From contig DASXUG010000010.1 in NCBI GenBank assembly GCA_036504995.1, positions 1-64,000 on the forward strand: 64,000 bases of DNA. The letters are read 5' to 3'. The translations under genes and the position numbers were made by a program. Positions 1-8,239 of this stretch are shown here, piece by piece; positions within the stretch are counted from its first letter, which is position 1, and each line of letters begins with the position of its first letter. The notes beneath the pieces were generated by a model. That model did not search any database and was not told the DNA's origin. It saw nothing but the letters and a program-made list of their open reading frames with translations. Source of the DNA: DASXUG01 sp036504995. GTDB taxonomy: Bacteria > Pseudomonadota > Gammaproteobacteria > Burkholderiales > Methylophilaceae.

Positions 1-127
1 AAGCTAAATCCGTTAATCGCGTTGCTCATACCACAAGCACTCACACTTATCGATTGTTCATATTTTTAAAGAGCCAGTGCATCACAATTTCTTGTAACGT
101 CGTCGCCTTAGCAACGAAGAGGTGCGC
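1..127 (-). other. 5' leader of an rRNA operon (16S lies beyond the left edge)
   Basis: Read on the minus strand, the stretch between the promoter at 128-155 and the window edge carries a boxA-like antitermination element, GCTCTTTAAAAAT, at about 62-75. It is followed by an AT-rich leader of the kind that precedes 16S rRNA in betaproteobacteria. The transcript runs leftward out of the window, so no rRNA is contained here. That an rRNA operon follows is inferred from the leader, the strong promoter with a GC-rich discriminator and the adjacent initiator tRNA. Confidence 0.6.
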
Positions 128-155
128 ATTATACAGACCTCAAATACTACGTCAA
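128..155 (-). promoter_or_regulatory. Strong sigma-70 promoter of the rRNA operon
   Basis: On the minus strand a -35 box TTGACG (150-155) and a perfect -10 box TATAAT (128-133) are 16 bases apart. The -10 is followed by a GC-rich discriminator, GCGC, typical of stringently controlled stable-RNA promoters. It points toward the boxA-like leader. Confidence 0.7.
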
Positions 156-192
156 CTACATTTTTAAAACTATTTTTACTGCTCAAATTCTT

Positions 193-269
193 TGGTTGCG
201 GGAACAGGATTTGAACCTGTGACCTTCGGGTTATGAGCCCGACGAGCTGCCAGACTGCTCCATCCCGCG
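193..269 (-). tRNA. tRNA-fMet (CAT), initiator
   Basis: The minus strand folds as a 77-base tRNA with encoded CCA. The anticodon loop CTCATAA (anticodon CAT) is flanked by three consecutive G:C pairs. The acceptor stem opens with an unpaired C1 facing A72. These are the two hallmarks of the bacterial initiator tRNA and separate it from elongator Met and Ile2 tRNAs. It lies just upstream of the rRNA promoter on the same strand and has its own promoter at 313-342. Confidence 0.97.
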
Positions 270-312
270 TCCGATTCGACTTCGCTTAATACGTGCGTCA
301 TCGAGAGGTGAG

Positions 313-342
313 ACTATAGCAAGGTTCCATCTTTTGTGTCAA
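313..342 (-). promoter_or_regulatory. Promoter of the initiator tRNA
   Basis: The minus strand shows TTGACA (337-342), an 18-base spacer and TATAGT (313-318), placing the start some 35-40 bases before the tRNA 5' end. The perfect -35 and good -10 fit a stable-RNA promoter. Confidence 0.6.
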
Positions 343-515
343 CGAGATTATGTGGATAATTTAATGGGGAGCGATGAAAAACACCGCAAAAACCCCTCAG
401 TTATAACGCAACACAATGTTATTAAAAGGGAATTTTATTTAGCAAAAGTTGATGACAATTTTATTAAGAAATCATTAAGAACTAAAGAAGATTAAGTTCA
501 TAGCCGCTTCTATTG

Positions 516-1274
516 TTAATTAGATTGATACAGGCTTCGCACCGTTGCCAAATCCGCCTCAGTGTCGACGCCTGTCGCAGGGGCACTGTCAGCTTCAAAC
601 ACACTAATTTTATAACCATGCCATAGTGCACGAAGCTGCTCTAGCGCTTCATATTGCTCTATAGCGGATTGAGGAAGGCCTGAGTAGGCATTGAGGAAAT
701 CAACCTTGTAGGCGTAAATACCTATATGACGATGAACAACCATGTGCTCTGGAATGTCTTGCTGACTAGCAAACGCATCTCGCGCGTATGGAATTGGCGC
801 TCGACTAAAATACATAGCATACCCATGCTTATCAAACACCACTTTAACAATGTTGGGGTTAAACATCGCTTGCTTATCATGAATGGTATGACAGGCAGTT
901 GCTATTGCGGCTTGTGGATGAGAGGCTAAATTTTGTGCGACATCCCTTATTAAGGCTGGCTCGATCAAGGGCTCATCCCCCTGCACATTGACCACAATCT
1001 CGTCTTTTGCCCAACCTAGCGCTTGTGCAACTTCAGCAATTCGGTCGGTGCCTGAGGCATGATCCTGACGCGTCATCATTGCTTGATAACCTAAACCCTG
1101 TACGACCTCTAAAATTTCAATATGGTCTGTCGCCACGACAATTTCATCGGCGCCGCTTTTGATGGCTTGCTCGACCACTCTAATTACCATGGGAGCGCCA
1201 GCAATATCTAATAGTGGCTTTGCTGGCAAACGGCTACTACCATAACGCGCAGGAATAACTATTTTGAACGACAT
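516..1274 (-). CDS. kdsB: 3-deoxy-manno-octulosonate cytidylyltransferase (CMP-Kdo synthetase)
   Basis: KdsB activates Kdo with CTP to give CMP-Kdo, the donor used by WaaA for the lipopolysaccharide inner core; it acts in the cytosol. The 252-residue protein is full length. It opens with the nucleotidyltransferase motif PARYGSSRLPAKPL (about residues 8-21) and carries the NVQGDEPL acidic motif near residue 100. The start chosen is the ATG at 1272-1274, which shares one base with the TAA of the preceding gene (TAATG), implying translational coupling. A longer reading frame extends 66 codons upstream but overlaps that gene and lacks family similarity. It is the last gene of the lipid A/Kdo block. 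Confidence 0.95.
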   Translation of the reverse strand: MSFKIVIPARYGSSRLPAKPLLDIAGAPMVIRVVEQAIKSGADEIVVATDHIEILEVVQGLGYQAMMTRQDHASGTDRIAEVAQALGWAKDEIVVNVQGDEPLIEPALIRDVAQNLASHPQAAIATACHTIHDKQAMFNPNIVKVVFDKHGYAMYFSRAPIPYARDAFASQQDIPEHMVVHRHIGIYAYKVDFLNAYSGLPQSAIEQYEALEQLRALWHGYKISVFEADSAPATGVDTEADLATVRSLYQSN

Positions 1275-1456
1275 TATTCGATTTCTTCTTCCGCGGGCAA
1301 TTTGCGTGCCTCGTCTTCCAACATGACGGGGATACCATCTTGTATGGCATAGGCTAAACGACAAGGCTTGCAGATCAGCTCCTGCGCATTTTTTTGATAA
1401 TGTAGCGGACCTTTGCATACTGGGCAGACTAATATTGTGAGTAGTTTTGTATCCAT
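1274..1456 (-). CDS. Trm112 family small zinc-binding protein
   Basis: This 60-residue protein has the Trm112/UPF0434 zinc-ribbon pattern CPVCKGPL (about residues 12-19) and CKPC (about 29-32), so it probably binds one zinc ion through four cysteines. Family members activate methyltransferases in eukaryotes; the bacterial role is unclear. In proteobacteria the gene is commonly found between lpxK and kdsB, exactly as here. Its stop codon overlaps the kdsB start by one base. Confidence 0.85.
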   Translation of the reverse strand: MDTKLLTILVCPVCKGPLHYQKNAQELICKPCRLAYAIQDGIPVMLEDEARKLPAEEEIE

Positions 1457-1500
1457 TTATCACCCTTTTCAATTCATAAAATTTATTGACTACCGCAATC

Positions 1501-2499
1501 TTACTTGGAATTAAGTCGTGCCAGCAGATATGGAAGAAATGTCTGCTCTAGTTGCGCAACAACTGGCAGCACCCAGCAACTTTGATTTGCGAAAGGTTTG
1601 CATTTTACCGCATCCTTTTCTGTCATGAGTATGATGTCAGCATCTGCAATTTGCAAATCTTGCGCTTGGAAAGCGTGGTGGTCAGCAAATACATGCCGAT
1701 CAAAAGATAAGCCCAACCCACGTAAAGTCTGAAAAAAACGTTCGGGATTACCAATACCTGCGATTGCATGAATTTTTTTATGCACAAAGTCACTGGCATC
1801 GCCTCGATTTTGGGGTTGGCTCAATTGATAAAATTGTACCGTTTGTAGCTGCATCACAAATGTAGTGGCTACATTGATGGGTAAGTCTAAACCAATATTA
1901 CCATTTTTGATGACCGCATCCACTTCTGCCAACCGAGCAGTTGACTCACGTAGACTACCTGCGGGCAATCGATAACCGTTGCCAAAGCCGCGCATACTAT
2001 CGACCACAGCAACCTCCACATCGCGCTGAAGTCGATAATGCTGTAAACCATCATCACTGACAATAACATTACATTCTGGATGTGCCTTGAGTAGCGCTTG
2101 ACCTACGGCCACTCGGTCGCGCCCAACCCATACAGGACAGTGACTGTGTTTGGCAAGCAAGATAGGCTCATCGCCCACCACGCTGGGGTCCCCATCTATG
2201 TTAACTGCACATATATTTTGCTCGCTGCCGCCATAACCTCTACTGATAATGGCTGGCGCATAGCCAGCTTGCTTTAGAGCCAAGGCTATCCAGATAACTA
2301 AGGGTGTTTTACCTGTACCACCCGCTGTGATATTCCCCACAACAGTAACGGGGACAGGCAACTTGTAAGATTTTAAAATACCGTACTGATATGCTATGCG
2401 TCGTAGCTTAGATAAAAACTGGTATACCCAAGACAGGGGGATTAACAGAACATGCCATAGCCCTAGACGATACCACTGCTGTTCTATCCATAAGCGCAT
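1501..2499 (-). CDS. lpxK: Tetraacyldisaccharide 4'-kinase
   Basis: LpxK phosphorylates the 4' position of the lipid A disaccharide precursor with ATP at the inner face of the cytoplasmic membrane, producing lipid IVA. The 332-residue protein has a hydrophobic N-terminal membrane-associating helix (about residues 14-30) and the family P-loop GNITAGGTGKTP at about 55-66, followed by the SRGYGG motif. A DDGLQH motif is also visible. Length and order (msbA-lpxK-Trm112-kdsB) are normal. It starts 11 bases after the msbA stop and is likely co-transcribed with it. Confidence 0.95.
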   Translation of the reverse strand: MRLWIEQQWYRLGLWHVLLIPLSWVYQFLSKLRRIAYQYGILKSYKLPVPVTVVGNITAGGTGKTPLVIWIALALKQAGYAPAIISRGYGGSEQNICAVNIDGDPSVVGDEPILLAKHSHCPVWVGRDRVAVGQALLKAHPECNVIVSDDGLQHYRLQRDVEVAVVDSMRGFGNGYRLPAGSLRESTARLAEVDAVIKNGNIGLDLPINVATTFVMQLQTVQFYQLSQPQNRGDASDFVHKKIHAIAGIGNPERFFQTLRGLGLSFDRHVFADHHAFQAQDLQIADADIILMTEKDAVKCKPFANQSCWVLPVVAQLEQTFLPYLLARLNSK

Positions 2500-2510
2500 G
2501 TTAGTGATTG

Positions 2511-4253
2511 TTAATGAAACTGTTTTTGATACAATTTAGCGTAATAGCCATTAGCATCAAGTAGCGCTTGGTGGCTGCCAGACTCGACAATTTCACCATG
2601 TTCCATGACAAAAATGCGATCTGCATTTTCAATCGTAGATAGTCGGTGCGCAATCACGATAGTAGTACGATTACGCATTAAATCATCTAGCGCAGCCTGT
2701 ACGTGTTGCTCGGACTCAGTATCTAATGCTGAGGTTGCTTCATCTAACAATAAAATTGGCGCATCCTTCAAAATAGCACGCGCGATGGCAATACGCTGGC
2801 GTTGGCCACCTGACAGGCGCACGCCTCTATCGCCAATCTCACTCTGCAAACCATTGGGTAATTGCTGAATAAACTCCCAAGCATGCGCAGCCTTTGCAGC
2901 GGCAATCACCTGCGCTTCGCTCGCGTTACGCAAAACCCCATAAGCAATATTATTAAAAATGGTGTCATTAAATAAAATAACATCCTGACTCACCATGGCG
3001 AATTGCTGCCTGAGCTCGCTCAGTGGCATCGCGCGAATATCAACGCCATCGAGCAGTATCAAGCCCTGCTGGGAATCGTAAAAACGTGGTAATAAATTGA
3101 CCAGCGTAGTTTTGCCCCCACCTGAGCGCCCAACCAACGCTAGTTTCTCACCAGGTTGAATAGTAAAACTTAACTGGTTAAGCGCCATACGCTTAGCATT
3201 TTCATAACGTAGCCCAACACCGCGAAATTCGATTTCACCATGTGCGCGGCCTACTTGTTTAACACCCTCGTCCAACTCAGGCGTCATATCCATCAACCCA
3301 AACACACTTTGTGCCGCAGCCAGGCCAACTTGCATTTCCTCATTTAAACTAGACAAGCTTTTAATGGGCGCAATCAGCATTAACAAAGCGCCAATAAAAG
3401 CGGCAAACTCACCTGCTGTAAATTTACCAACCGCGTAATAAACCACCAAGCCCAGCGCCAAGGCCGCGAGCATCTCGATAACCATGCTATTAATGCCAGA
3501 AATACGTGACAAGCGAATTTGAATATGACGATTTTGACCAACCACTTTGGCAAAGCGCTGAAACTCAAAGTTAGCACTACCAAATATTTTTACCATACGC
3601 TGACCCGACACCGCCTCTTCGACGGCTTGCGTCATATTACCCATAGACTCCTGTACTGTTTTACCTGCGCTCCGTAGCTTGGGGCTCATTTTTTTCAGAT
3701 AAATTGTCATAATGGGCGCCATAAGGGCAAAAATAAGCGTTAGTCGCCAATCCAAATACAGCATATACGCCACCATACCGATGATGGTAAGCGTGTCACG
3801 AATTGCACTCACTGCAACGCGAGTAGACGCATTCGCCATTTGCTCGGTATCAAATGTCAGCTTCGAAGTAATGATACCCACAGAATGTGCATCAAAAAAA
3901 CTCACGGGCAAGGCCATCAACCTTGAAAATGCATCTAAGCGTAAATTCTCAACTACCCGACGTGCCACCCAACGCATCGCAAATGTAGAAATAAAGCCTG
4001 ACATTGCACGTAAAGCCAACAAGCCAAACAACATCAGGGGCAAATAGTTGGTTTTATCTGGGTCTTGTTTTACAAAACCTTCGTCCGTCACTAACTTGAT
4101 AGTCGCCAAAAAGCCCGTGTTGGTGGCAGATAAAATCACCAAAGCCAGCACGCTAATCAGAAACACCTTCCAGAATCGTGTGGCGTACTTCAATAAGCGC
4201 ATATAAAGCGCTTTGGTATTAAATTCAGATGAAGATTTCGAGGTAGATGACAT
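2511..4253 (-). CDS. msbA: Lipid A export ATP-binding/permease protein MsbA
   Basis: MsbA flips core-lipid A across the inner membrane using ATP. The 580-residue half-transporter has an N-terminal six-helix ABC exporter domain (about residues 20-320) and a C-terminal nucleotide-binding domain. The latter shows Walker A GRSGGGKTT, the signature LSGGQ, Walker B ILLLDEATSALD and the switch histidine in IVIAHRLS. All catalytic motifs are intact. The neighbouring lpxK supports the lipid A assignment over a generic exporter. A strong hairpin separates it from exbD upstream. Confidence 0.93.
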   Translation of the reverse strand: MSSTSKSSSEFNTKALYMRLLKYATRFWKVFLISVLALVILSATNTGFLATIKLVTDEGFVKQDPDKTNYLPLMLFGLLALRAMSGFISTFAMRWVARRVVENLRLDAFSRLMALPVSFFDAHSVGIITSKLTFDTEQMANASTRVAVSAIRDTLTIIGMVAYMLYLDWRLTLIFALMAPIMTIYLKKMSPKLRSAGKTVQESMGNMTQAVEEAVSGQRMVKIFGSANFEFQRFAKVVGQNRHIQIRLSRISGINSMVIEMLAALALGLVVYYAVGKFTAGEFAAFIGALLMLIAPIKSLSSLNEEMQVGLAAAQSVFGLMDMTPELDEGVKQVGRAHGEIEFRGVGLRYENAKRMALNQLSFTIQPGEKLALVGRSGGGKTTLVNLLPRFYDSQQGLILLDGVDIRAMPLSELRQQFAMVSQDVILFNDTIFNNIAYGVLRNASEAQVIAAAKAAHAWEFIQQLPNGLQSEIGDRGVRLSGGQRQRIAIARAILKDAPILLLDEATSALDTESEQHVQAALDDLMRNRTTIVIAHRLSTIENADRIFVMEHGEIVESGSHQALLDANGYYAKLYQKQFH

Positions 4254-4289
4254 GCTTACAATTTACAATTAAAACTTACGTTATAAAGC

Positions 4290-4324
4290 ACAAACACCCA
4301 ATCCCCATGGGATTGAGTGTTTGT
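4290..4324 (-). terminator. Hairpin between exbD and msbA
   Basis: A near-perfect inverted repeat with arms ACAAACACYCAATCC and its complement encloses a short loop. On the minus strand it is followed by CTTTATAA rather than a long T run, so it may be a partial terminator or an RNA-stability element separating exbBD from msbA-lpxK-kdsB. Confidence 0.5.
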
Positions 4325-4360
4325 TTTCGTTTGATACAATTTGATTTGGGAGGAAATAGC

Positions 4361-4783
4361 TTAAGAGCCTGTTTTAACCTGTGTCGCAAATGTGATATGT
4401 GTGTAACCTGCTTGGCGTGAGGCCTCCATCACGTTTATCACAGACTGATGTGTGGTATTCGCATCAGCATTAATAACAATCGTTGGCTCTTTGCCATCGC
4501 CCACGGCCTTTTGCAAAGCAGCGGCAATCGAACTCACCGAACCATCAGTGATGGACTCTTTATTCACTACATAATGTCCGCCTGCATCAATACCCACGTT
4601 AATCACTAAAGGTTTTTCTTCAGGCGCATTAGCTTCTGCCGTAGGTAAGTTAATTTGCAACTCACTTACGCGAGAAAAAGTAGCACTCACTACCAAGAAG
4701 ATAATAATCACTAGCAAAACGTCGATCAAGGGGACAAGATTCATCTCCAAGTCTTCATGTTTTTTACCACGTTGAAAGTTCAT
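4361..4783 (-). CDS. exbD: ExbD/TolR family biopolymer transport protein
   Basis: This 140-residue protein has one N-terminal transmembrane helix containing the conserved aspartate (MNLVPLIDVLLVIIIFLVV, about residues 14-32) and a periplasmic domain, as in ExbD/TolR. With ExbB it uses the proton motive force to power TonB-type outer-membrane transport. No tonB or tol-pal genes are adjacent. The position next to msbA is typical of betaproteobacteria, where such pairs are annotated exbBD. Confidence 0.85.
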   Translation of the reverse strand: MNFQRGKKHEDLEMNLVPLIDVLLVIIIFLVVSATFSRVSELQINLPTAEANAPEEKPLVINVGIDAGGHYVVNKESITDGSVSSIAAALQKAVGDGKEPTIVINADANTTHQSVINVMEASRQAGYTHITFATQVKTGS

Positions 4784-4803
4784 ATATTTCCCTAGCCTTT
4801 CAA

Positions 4804-5409
4804 CTATTTACGTTCGCCATGGAGCATTTCAACCAGCTTAACTGCCTGTTGCTCCATCTCTACGATCAAACCATCTACACGACCACGGAAATAACGATAA
4901 AAAATCATTGCGGGCACAGCAACCACAATACCACCCGCCGTGTTGTAAAGTGCAACCGAAATACCACGCGCAAATTGCGCTACGTCATGACCTGTAGTGG
5001 TAAACGCGCCAAACAACTCCACCATACCAATAACCGTACCTAGCAAACCGAGTAGCGGGCTGACAGTAGCAATGGTACCAAGGGTTGTTAGATTTTTCTC
5101 TAGCTTATGCGCAACTGCGCGACCAGTTTCCTCAATCGACTCTTTCACTACCTCACGTGAAGAACTTGCGTTACTTAAAGCGCTGGCAAATATCTCACCC
5201 AATAGCGAGTGTTGCTGTAATTTAGTTAAAGCCTCTTTATTTACCCCACCCTGCCCCAACCACCTTTGTACCTCAGGCAATAACTCTGGCGGCGCAATCA
5301 CATTTGAACGCAACACCCACAAACGCTCAACAATAATAGCCAGAGTAACAATAGAAGCTAAAATTAAAGGATAAATCGGCCAACCTGCGGCTTTAATAAT
5401 TTCTAACAC
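4804..5409 (-). CDS. exbB: MotA/TolQ/ExbB proton channel family protein
   Basis: The 201-residue protein has the ExbB/TolQ layout: an N-terminal transmembrane helix, a cytoplasmic loop and two further helices. The conserved stretch TVSPLLGLLGTVIGMV (about residues 113-128) and the YNTAGGIVVAVPAM segment mark the pore helices. It forms the proton-conducting motor with ExbD, encoded 20 bases downstream. A TolQ role is less likely because tolA/tolB/pal are absent. Confidence 0.87.
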   Translation of the reverse strand: MLEIIKAAGWPIYPLILASIVTLAIIVERLWVLRSNVIAPPELLPEVQRWLGQGGVNKEALTKLQQHSLLGEIFASALSNASSSREVVKESIEETGRAVAHKLEKNLTTLGTIATVSPLLGLLGTVIGMVELFGAFTTTGHDVAQFARGISVALYNTAGGIVVAVPAMIFYRYFRGRVDGLIVEMEQQAVKLVEMLHGERK

Positions 5410-5762
5410 GTAACGCTCCTAAAATATTTAAAAAAAACATTGATCCTAATACAGAATCTCTAACACTAAATCTTGTAACGCTGAATCTGAAAGTGCCGTT
5501 ACTTTAGCGCGTAGGGTAGATTTCAGCAAGTAAATTCGGGTAACTTTCCGCCCACTCATCCCGTAATACAAAACCTCAGAAAGCCAACACATGCCGCCCC
5601 CAAACGCTACTTAGTTACTACCCAGTCATCTGTACCATGGACTGTCACCATCTAAAAGAATTCAATCGCTACACCTTATTATATTTATCTTGAAGGCTAC
5701 AGTACTGACTTAAATTATGGCTTAATATTAGCCAAATACCAATTTAACGGAAACAATCGCCC
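5410..5762. other. Intergenic region between divergent exbB and the DUF4202 gene
   Basis: No confident gene is seen. On the minus strand a 48-codon frame (5446-5592, ATG to TAG) and an overlapping stop-bounded frame ending around 5509 read like protein, but neither matches a family I recognise, and one is broken by a stop. This could be the decayed end of a gene. Promoters for both flanking genes must lie here, but no convincing -35/-10 pair stands out. Confidence 0.4.
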
Positions 5763-6365
5763 ATGAACAACCCAACACGCTTTAACAACACCATCGCAGC
5801 GTTTGATGCACTGAATGCTCAAGACCCTAACCTACTCAGCATAAATGGCGTAGATTTACCCAAAGAGTTAGTCTACGCACAACGCATGAGCGAAATGCTG
5901 GAGCGTTACGCGCCATCAGCCTCTGAAGCACTAAAACTCGCGGCACGCTGCCAACATATTCAACGCTGGAAAAGCCCGCGCTCAGACTTTCCCATGACTA
6001 AGCAAGGCTATATGCAATGGCGTGGTCAGCTTAAAAACTTTCATGCTGAAGTCGCATCACAGGTGCTAAAACACCATGGCTACGATGAAACTAGCATAGC
6101 TAAAGTAGGCAGCTTACTCAAAAAAGAAAACTTAAGTAGTGATACAGACATGCAAACACTTGAAGACGTCATTGTGCTTGCCTTTTTGGAGCATGATTTA
6201 GAAGAGTTTGTGCAAAAGCACAGTGACTATAGCGAAGAAAAATTTATTACTATTCTGCGTAAATCCTACCTAAAAATGTCTTTAAATGGTCGCGCAGCCG
6301 CAGTGTCTATCATTAAGCTACCATCACATTTACTGCCTGTGGTGCAAAAGGCGGTAACCATCTAA
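5763..6365 (+). CDS. DUF4202 family protein
   Basis: The 200-residue soluble protein matches the DUF4202 family as I know it: an all-helical domain with the conserved stretches LAARCQHIQRW (about residues 58-68) and FLEHDLEEF (about 139-147). The histidines and acidic residues of these motifs recall metal-dependent HD-type folds, but no activity is established. It is convergent with the aminotransferase gene, whose stop lies one base away. No signal peptide or membrane segment is seen. Confidence 0.8.
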   Translation: MNNPTRFNNTIAAFDALNAQDPNLLSINGVDLPKELVYAQRMSEMLERYAPSASEALKLAARCQHIQRWKSPRSDFPMTKQGYMQWRGQLKNFHAEVASQVLKHHGYDETSIAKVGSLLKKENLSSDTDMQTLEDVIVLAFLEHDLEEFVQKHSDYSEEKFITILRKSYLKMSLNGRAAAVSIIKLPSHLLPVVQKAVTI

Positions 6366-6366
6366 T

Positions 6367-7794
6367 TTATAGCTTTTCGTCGATTACTATCACTTTCGCA
6401 CCATTCTCACTCTCCGTAGTGATGTTCAACAACGCTTCAAGCGCTTGATCAAAGGTCGATATAAGTTTATCCACGTCCGACACCGTTGTCTGTGGGCAAC
6501 ACAACGTCATATTGTGAAATGGCGTGATTAGAACTCCACGATTAATCAGATACAGGTGTATCGCCATTTGCAGGCTGGTATGAAACGAGGCTTCCGCCTC
6601 TGCCCCATTTTTGGGTGGGCGAGCGCAAAATTGTATTTCGCATCGAGCACCCAGCTCAGTAACAGACCACGGTAGTTGATGTTTTGTAATCAAGGTTCGA
6701 AAGCCATCAGCTAGACGCGCGGCCAATGGCAACATATGTGCATATGCCGCCTCTGTCATCACTTCAAGCAAGTTAGCCCGCATGCAGTGCATCGTTAACG
6801 CATTGGCAGAAAGCGTTGTTCCCATCCCGCTATGACCATGCCCATCTGTATTTTCATTTACGGCATTTCGTGCCAACTCCATGGCATCGGCCATCGCTTT
6901 AGTGAAACCAAACACTGAGCAAGGAACACCGCCAGCAATAGGTTTGCCCAACACAAAGAAATCAGGCTGCAAATCCCAAAGACGAGTGCAGCCGCCGATT
7001 CCCGTTGAAATCGTATGTGTTTCATCGATAATTAAAAGACTGCCGTATTTACGAGTCAACTCACGGCACTTTTGCATAAAGCCTAGTTCTGGCAAGACCA
7101 TTCCAATGTTAGTCATAGCAGGCTCACAAAGCAGCGCAGCTACATCTCCAGTCGCAAGCGCAGCCTCTAATGCTGTTACATCATTGAAGGGGATAGCGCG
7201 GCTATATTGCGTTAAATCGTAAGCCTGTCCGATAAGACCATCGCGGTGAACAGTCGCACCGTCGCGATTTCTTACCATCACATCATCTACAGTACCATGA
7301 TAGCAACCGTCAAAAACAAGCAGGATTTTACGTTGGGTAATGGCGCGCACCCAACGCACAACAAAACGATTGGCGTCTGTTGCCGTAGTAGCTACCTGCC
7401 AGTAAGGTAAACCAAAACGCTGGCTAAGTAGCTCAGCACAAACAATGGCATCCTCGCCTGGCAGCATTGTTGTGAGACCACGCGCGCCCTGCTCTGCCAG
7501 CGCTTTAGCGATAGGCGCGGGCGAATGGCCAAACATACTCCCTGTATCCCCCAAACAAAAATCCACATAATCATGCCCATCAACATCTTGAAAATGCGCA
7601 CCGCTCGCACTCGCAAGAAATAAGGGAACAGGCGTAGACCAATCCGCCATCCAATGCATAGGTACACCTCCAAATAAGGTACGTTTAGCACGTTCTGCAA
7701 GCGCAACAGATTTTGGGTTACGCTCAATAAACCGCTGCCGCTCAAGTGCGGCAAGCTCGTCTATGGCCTGCTGGCCAATCCTATTAGGGGTCAT
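6367..7794 (-). CDS. Class III PLP-dependent aminotransferase, glutamate-1-semialdehyde aminomutase-like
   Basis: The 475-residue protein is a fold-type I PLP enzyme. It shows the N-terminal FGGVPMHW motif, the substrate-loop DTGSMFGHSP, the aspartate of LLIIDETHT that contacts the PLP ring nitrogen, and the Schiff-base lysine in FVLGKPIAGG (about residue 283). It resembles GSA aminomutase but differs in active-site neighbourhood (DETHT rather than DEV), so it is more likely a transaminase of unknown substrate than HemL. It stands alone, with no pathway genes nearby. Confidence 0.8.
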   Translation of the reverse strand: MTPNRIGQQAIDELAALERQRFIERNPKSVALAERAKRTLFGGVPMHWMADWSTPVPLFLASASGAHFQDVDGHDYVDFCLGDTGSMFGHSPAPIAKALAEQGARGLTTMLPGEDAIVCAELLSQRFGLPYWQVATTATDANRFVVRWVRAITQRKILLVFDGCYHGTVDDVMVRNRDGATVHRDGLIGQAYDLTQYSRAIPFNDVTALEAALATGDVAALLCEPAMTNIGMVLPELGFMQKCRELTRKYGSLLIIDETHTISTGIGGCTRLWDLQPDFFVLGKPIAGGVPCSVFGFTKAMADAMELARNAVNENTDGHGHSGMGTTLSANALTMHCMRANLLEVMTEAAYAHMLPLAARLADGFRTLITKHQLPWSVTELGARCEIQFCARPPKNGAEAEASFHTSLQMAIHLYLINRGVLITPFHNMTLCCPQTTVSDVDKLISTFDQALEALLNITTESENGAKVIVIDEKL

Positions 7795-7942
7795 AGATAC
7801 ACCTTATTGAGTTATATTTAATTAAATCGAATATATGCAGATGGCAGATACACTTTGAAATAATCAAAATAGTTTCAGAAATAATCGCGATACATACGAT
7901 ATTTAAAATACGAGTCTACTACATTCCCCGATCGTAGTACTC

Positions 7943-7986
7943 GGCTATATTGAGCGCTAACCCTTGCTTAATATAGCCTTTTTTTT
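7943..7986 (+). terminator. Orphan rho-independent terminator
   Basis: The arms GGCTATATT and AATATAGCC (7943-7951 and 7970-7978), with an inner AGC/GCT pairing, form a stem followed by eight T residues on the plus strand. The nearest upstream plus-strand gene ends at 6365, behind a minus-strand gene. The structure may therefore end an unannotated small RNA starting within 7795-7930. Confidence 0.65.
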
Positions 7987-8143
7987 GCTTTTATCTCTAC
8001 CAAAACTCCACACAAACGCATTAACCACAAGCCCTTCATGACGGCCTCAAACTTAAGTTGGCTAGTTATGCTTAAAGTTTTTTCAGTTTCGTACCGTAAT
8101 CAAACATTATGTAACAAAATGTAACTTTTTGATTCAAAACTTA

Positions 8144-8187
8144 ATTACAACTCTTGGTAATGGGCCGCTTACCAGTTGTAATTTTTG
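8144..8187 (+). promoter_or_regulatory. Terminator-like leader hairpin before the GGDEF/EAL gene
   Basis: ATTACAAC (8144-8151) pairs with GTTGTAAT (8175-8182) and TGGTAA (8155-8160) pairs with TTACCA (8169-8174), leaving an eight-base loop. A T run follows directly. It ends about 53 bases before the start codon, so it could act as an attenuator or as the terminator of an upstream short transcript. It does not match a c-di-GMP riboswitch consensus that I recognise. Confidence 0.45.
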
Positions 8188-8239
8188 GTCAAAAATTGCC
8201 TATTTATATGCAAGGTAACAGAGCTAATTAGGGGTTGCA

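Larger units (their letters stand above)
7795..8239. other. Intergenic region with two plus-strand hairpins
   Basis: This divergent spacer holds no plausible gene. It contains a classic terminator on the plus strand at 7943-7986 with no annotated plus-strand gene before it, and a second hairpin with a T run at 8144-8187 in the leader of the GGDEF/EAL gene. Both are listed separately. Confidence 0.6.

Noticed and set aside
1275..1472. 66-codon N-terminal extension of KdsB
   Set aside because: It overlaps the Trm112-like gene, and the family start is at 1274.
5446..5592. A 48-codon minus-strand frame upstream of exbB
   Set aside because: No recognised family, and an overlapping frame reads equally like protein but is broken by a stop; at most a gene remnant.
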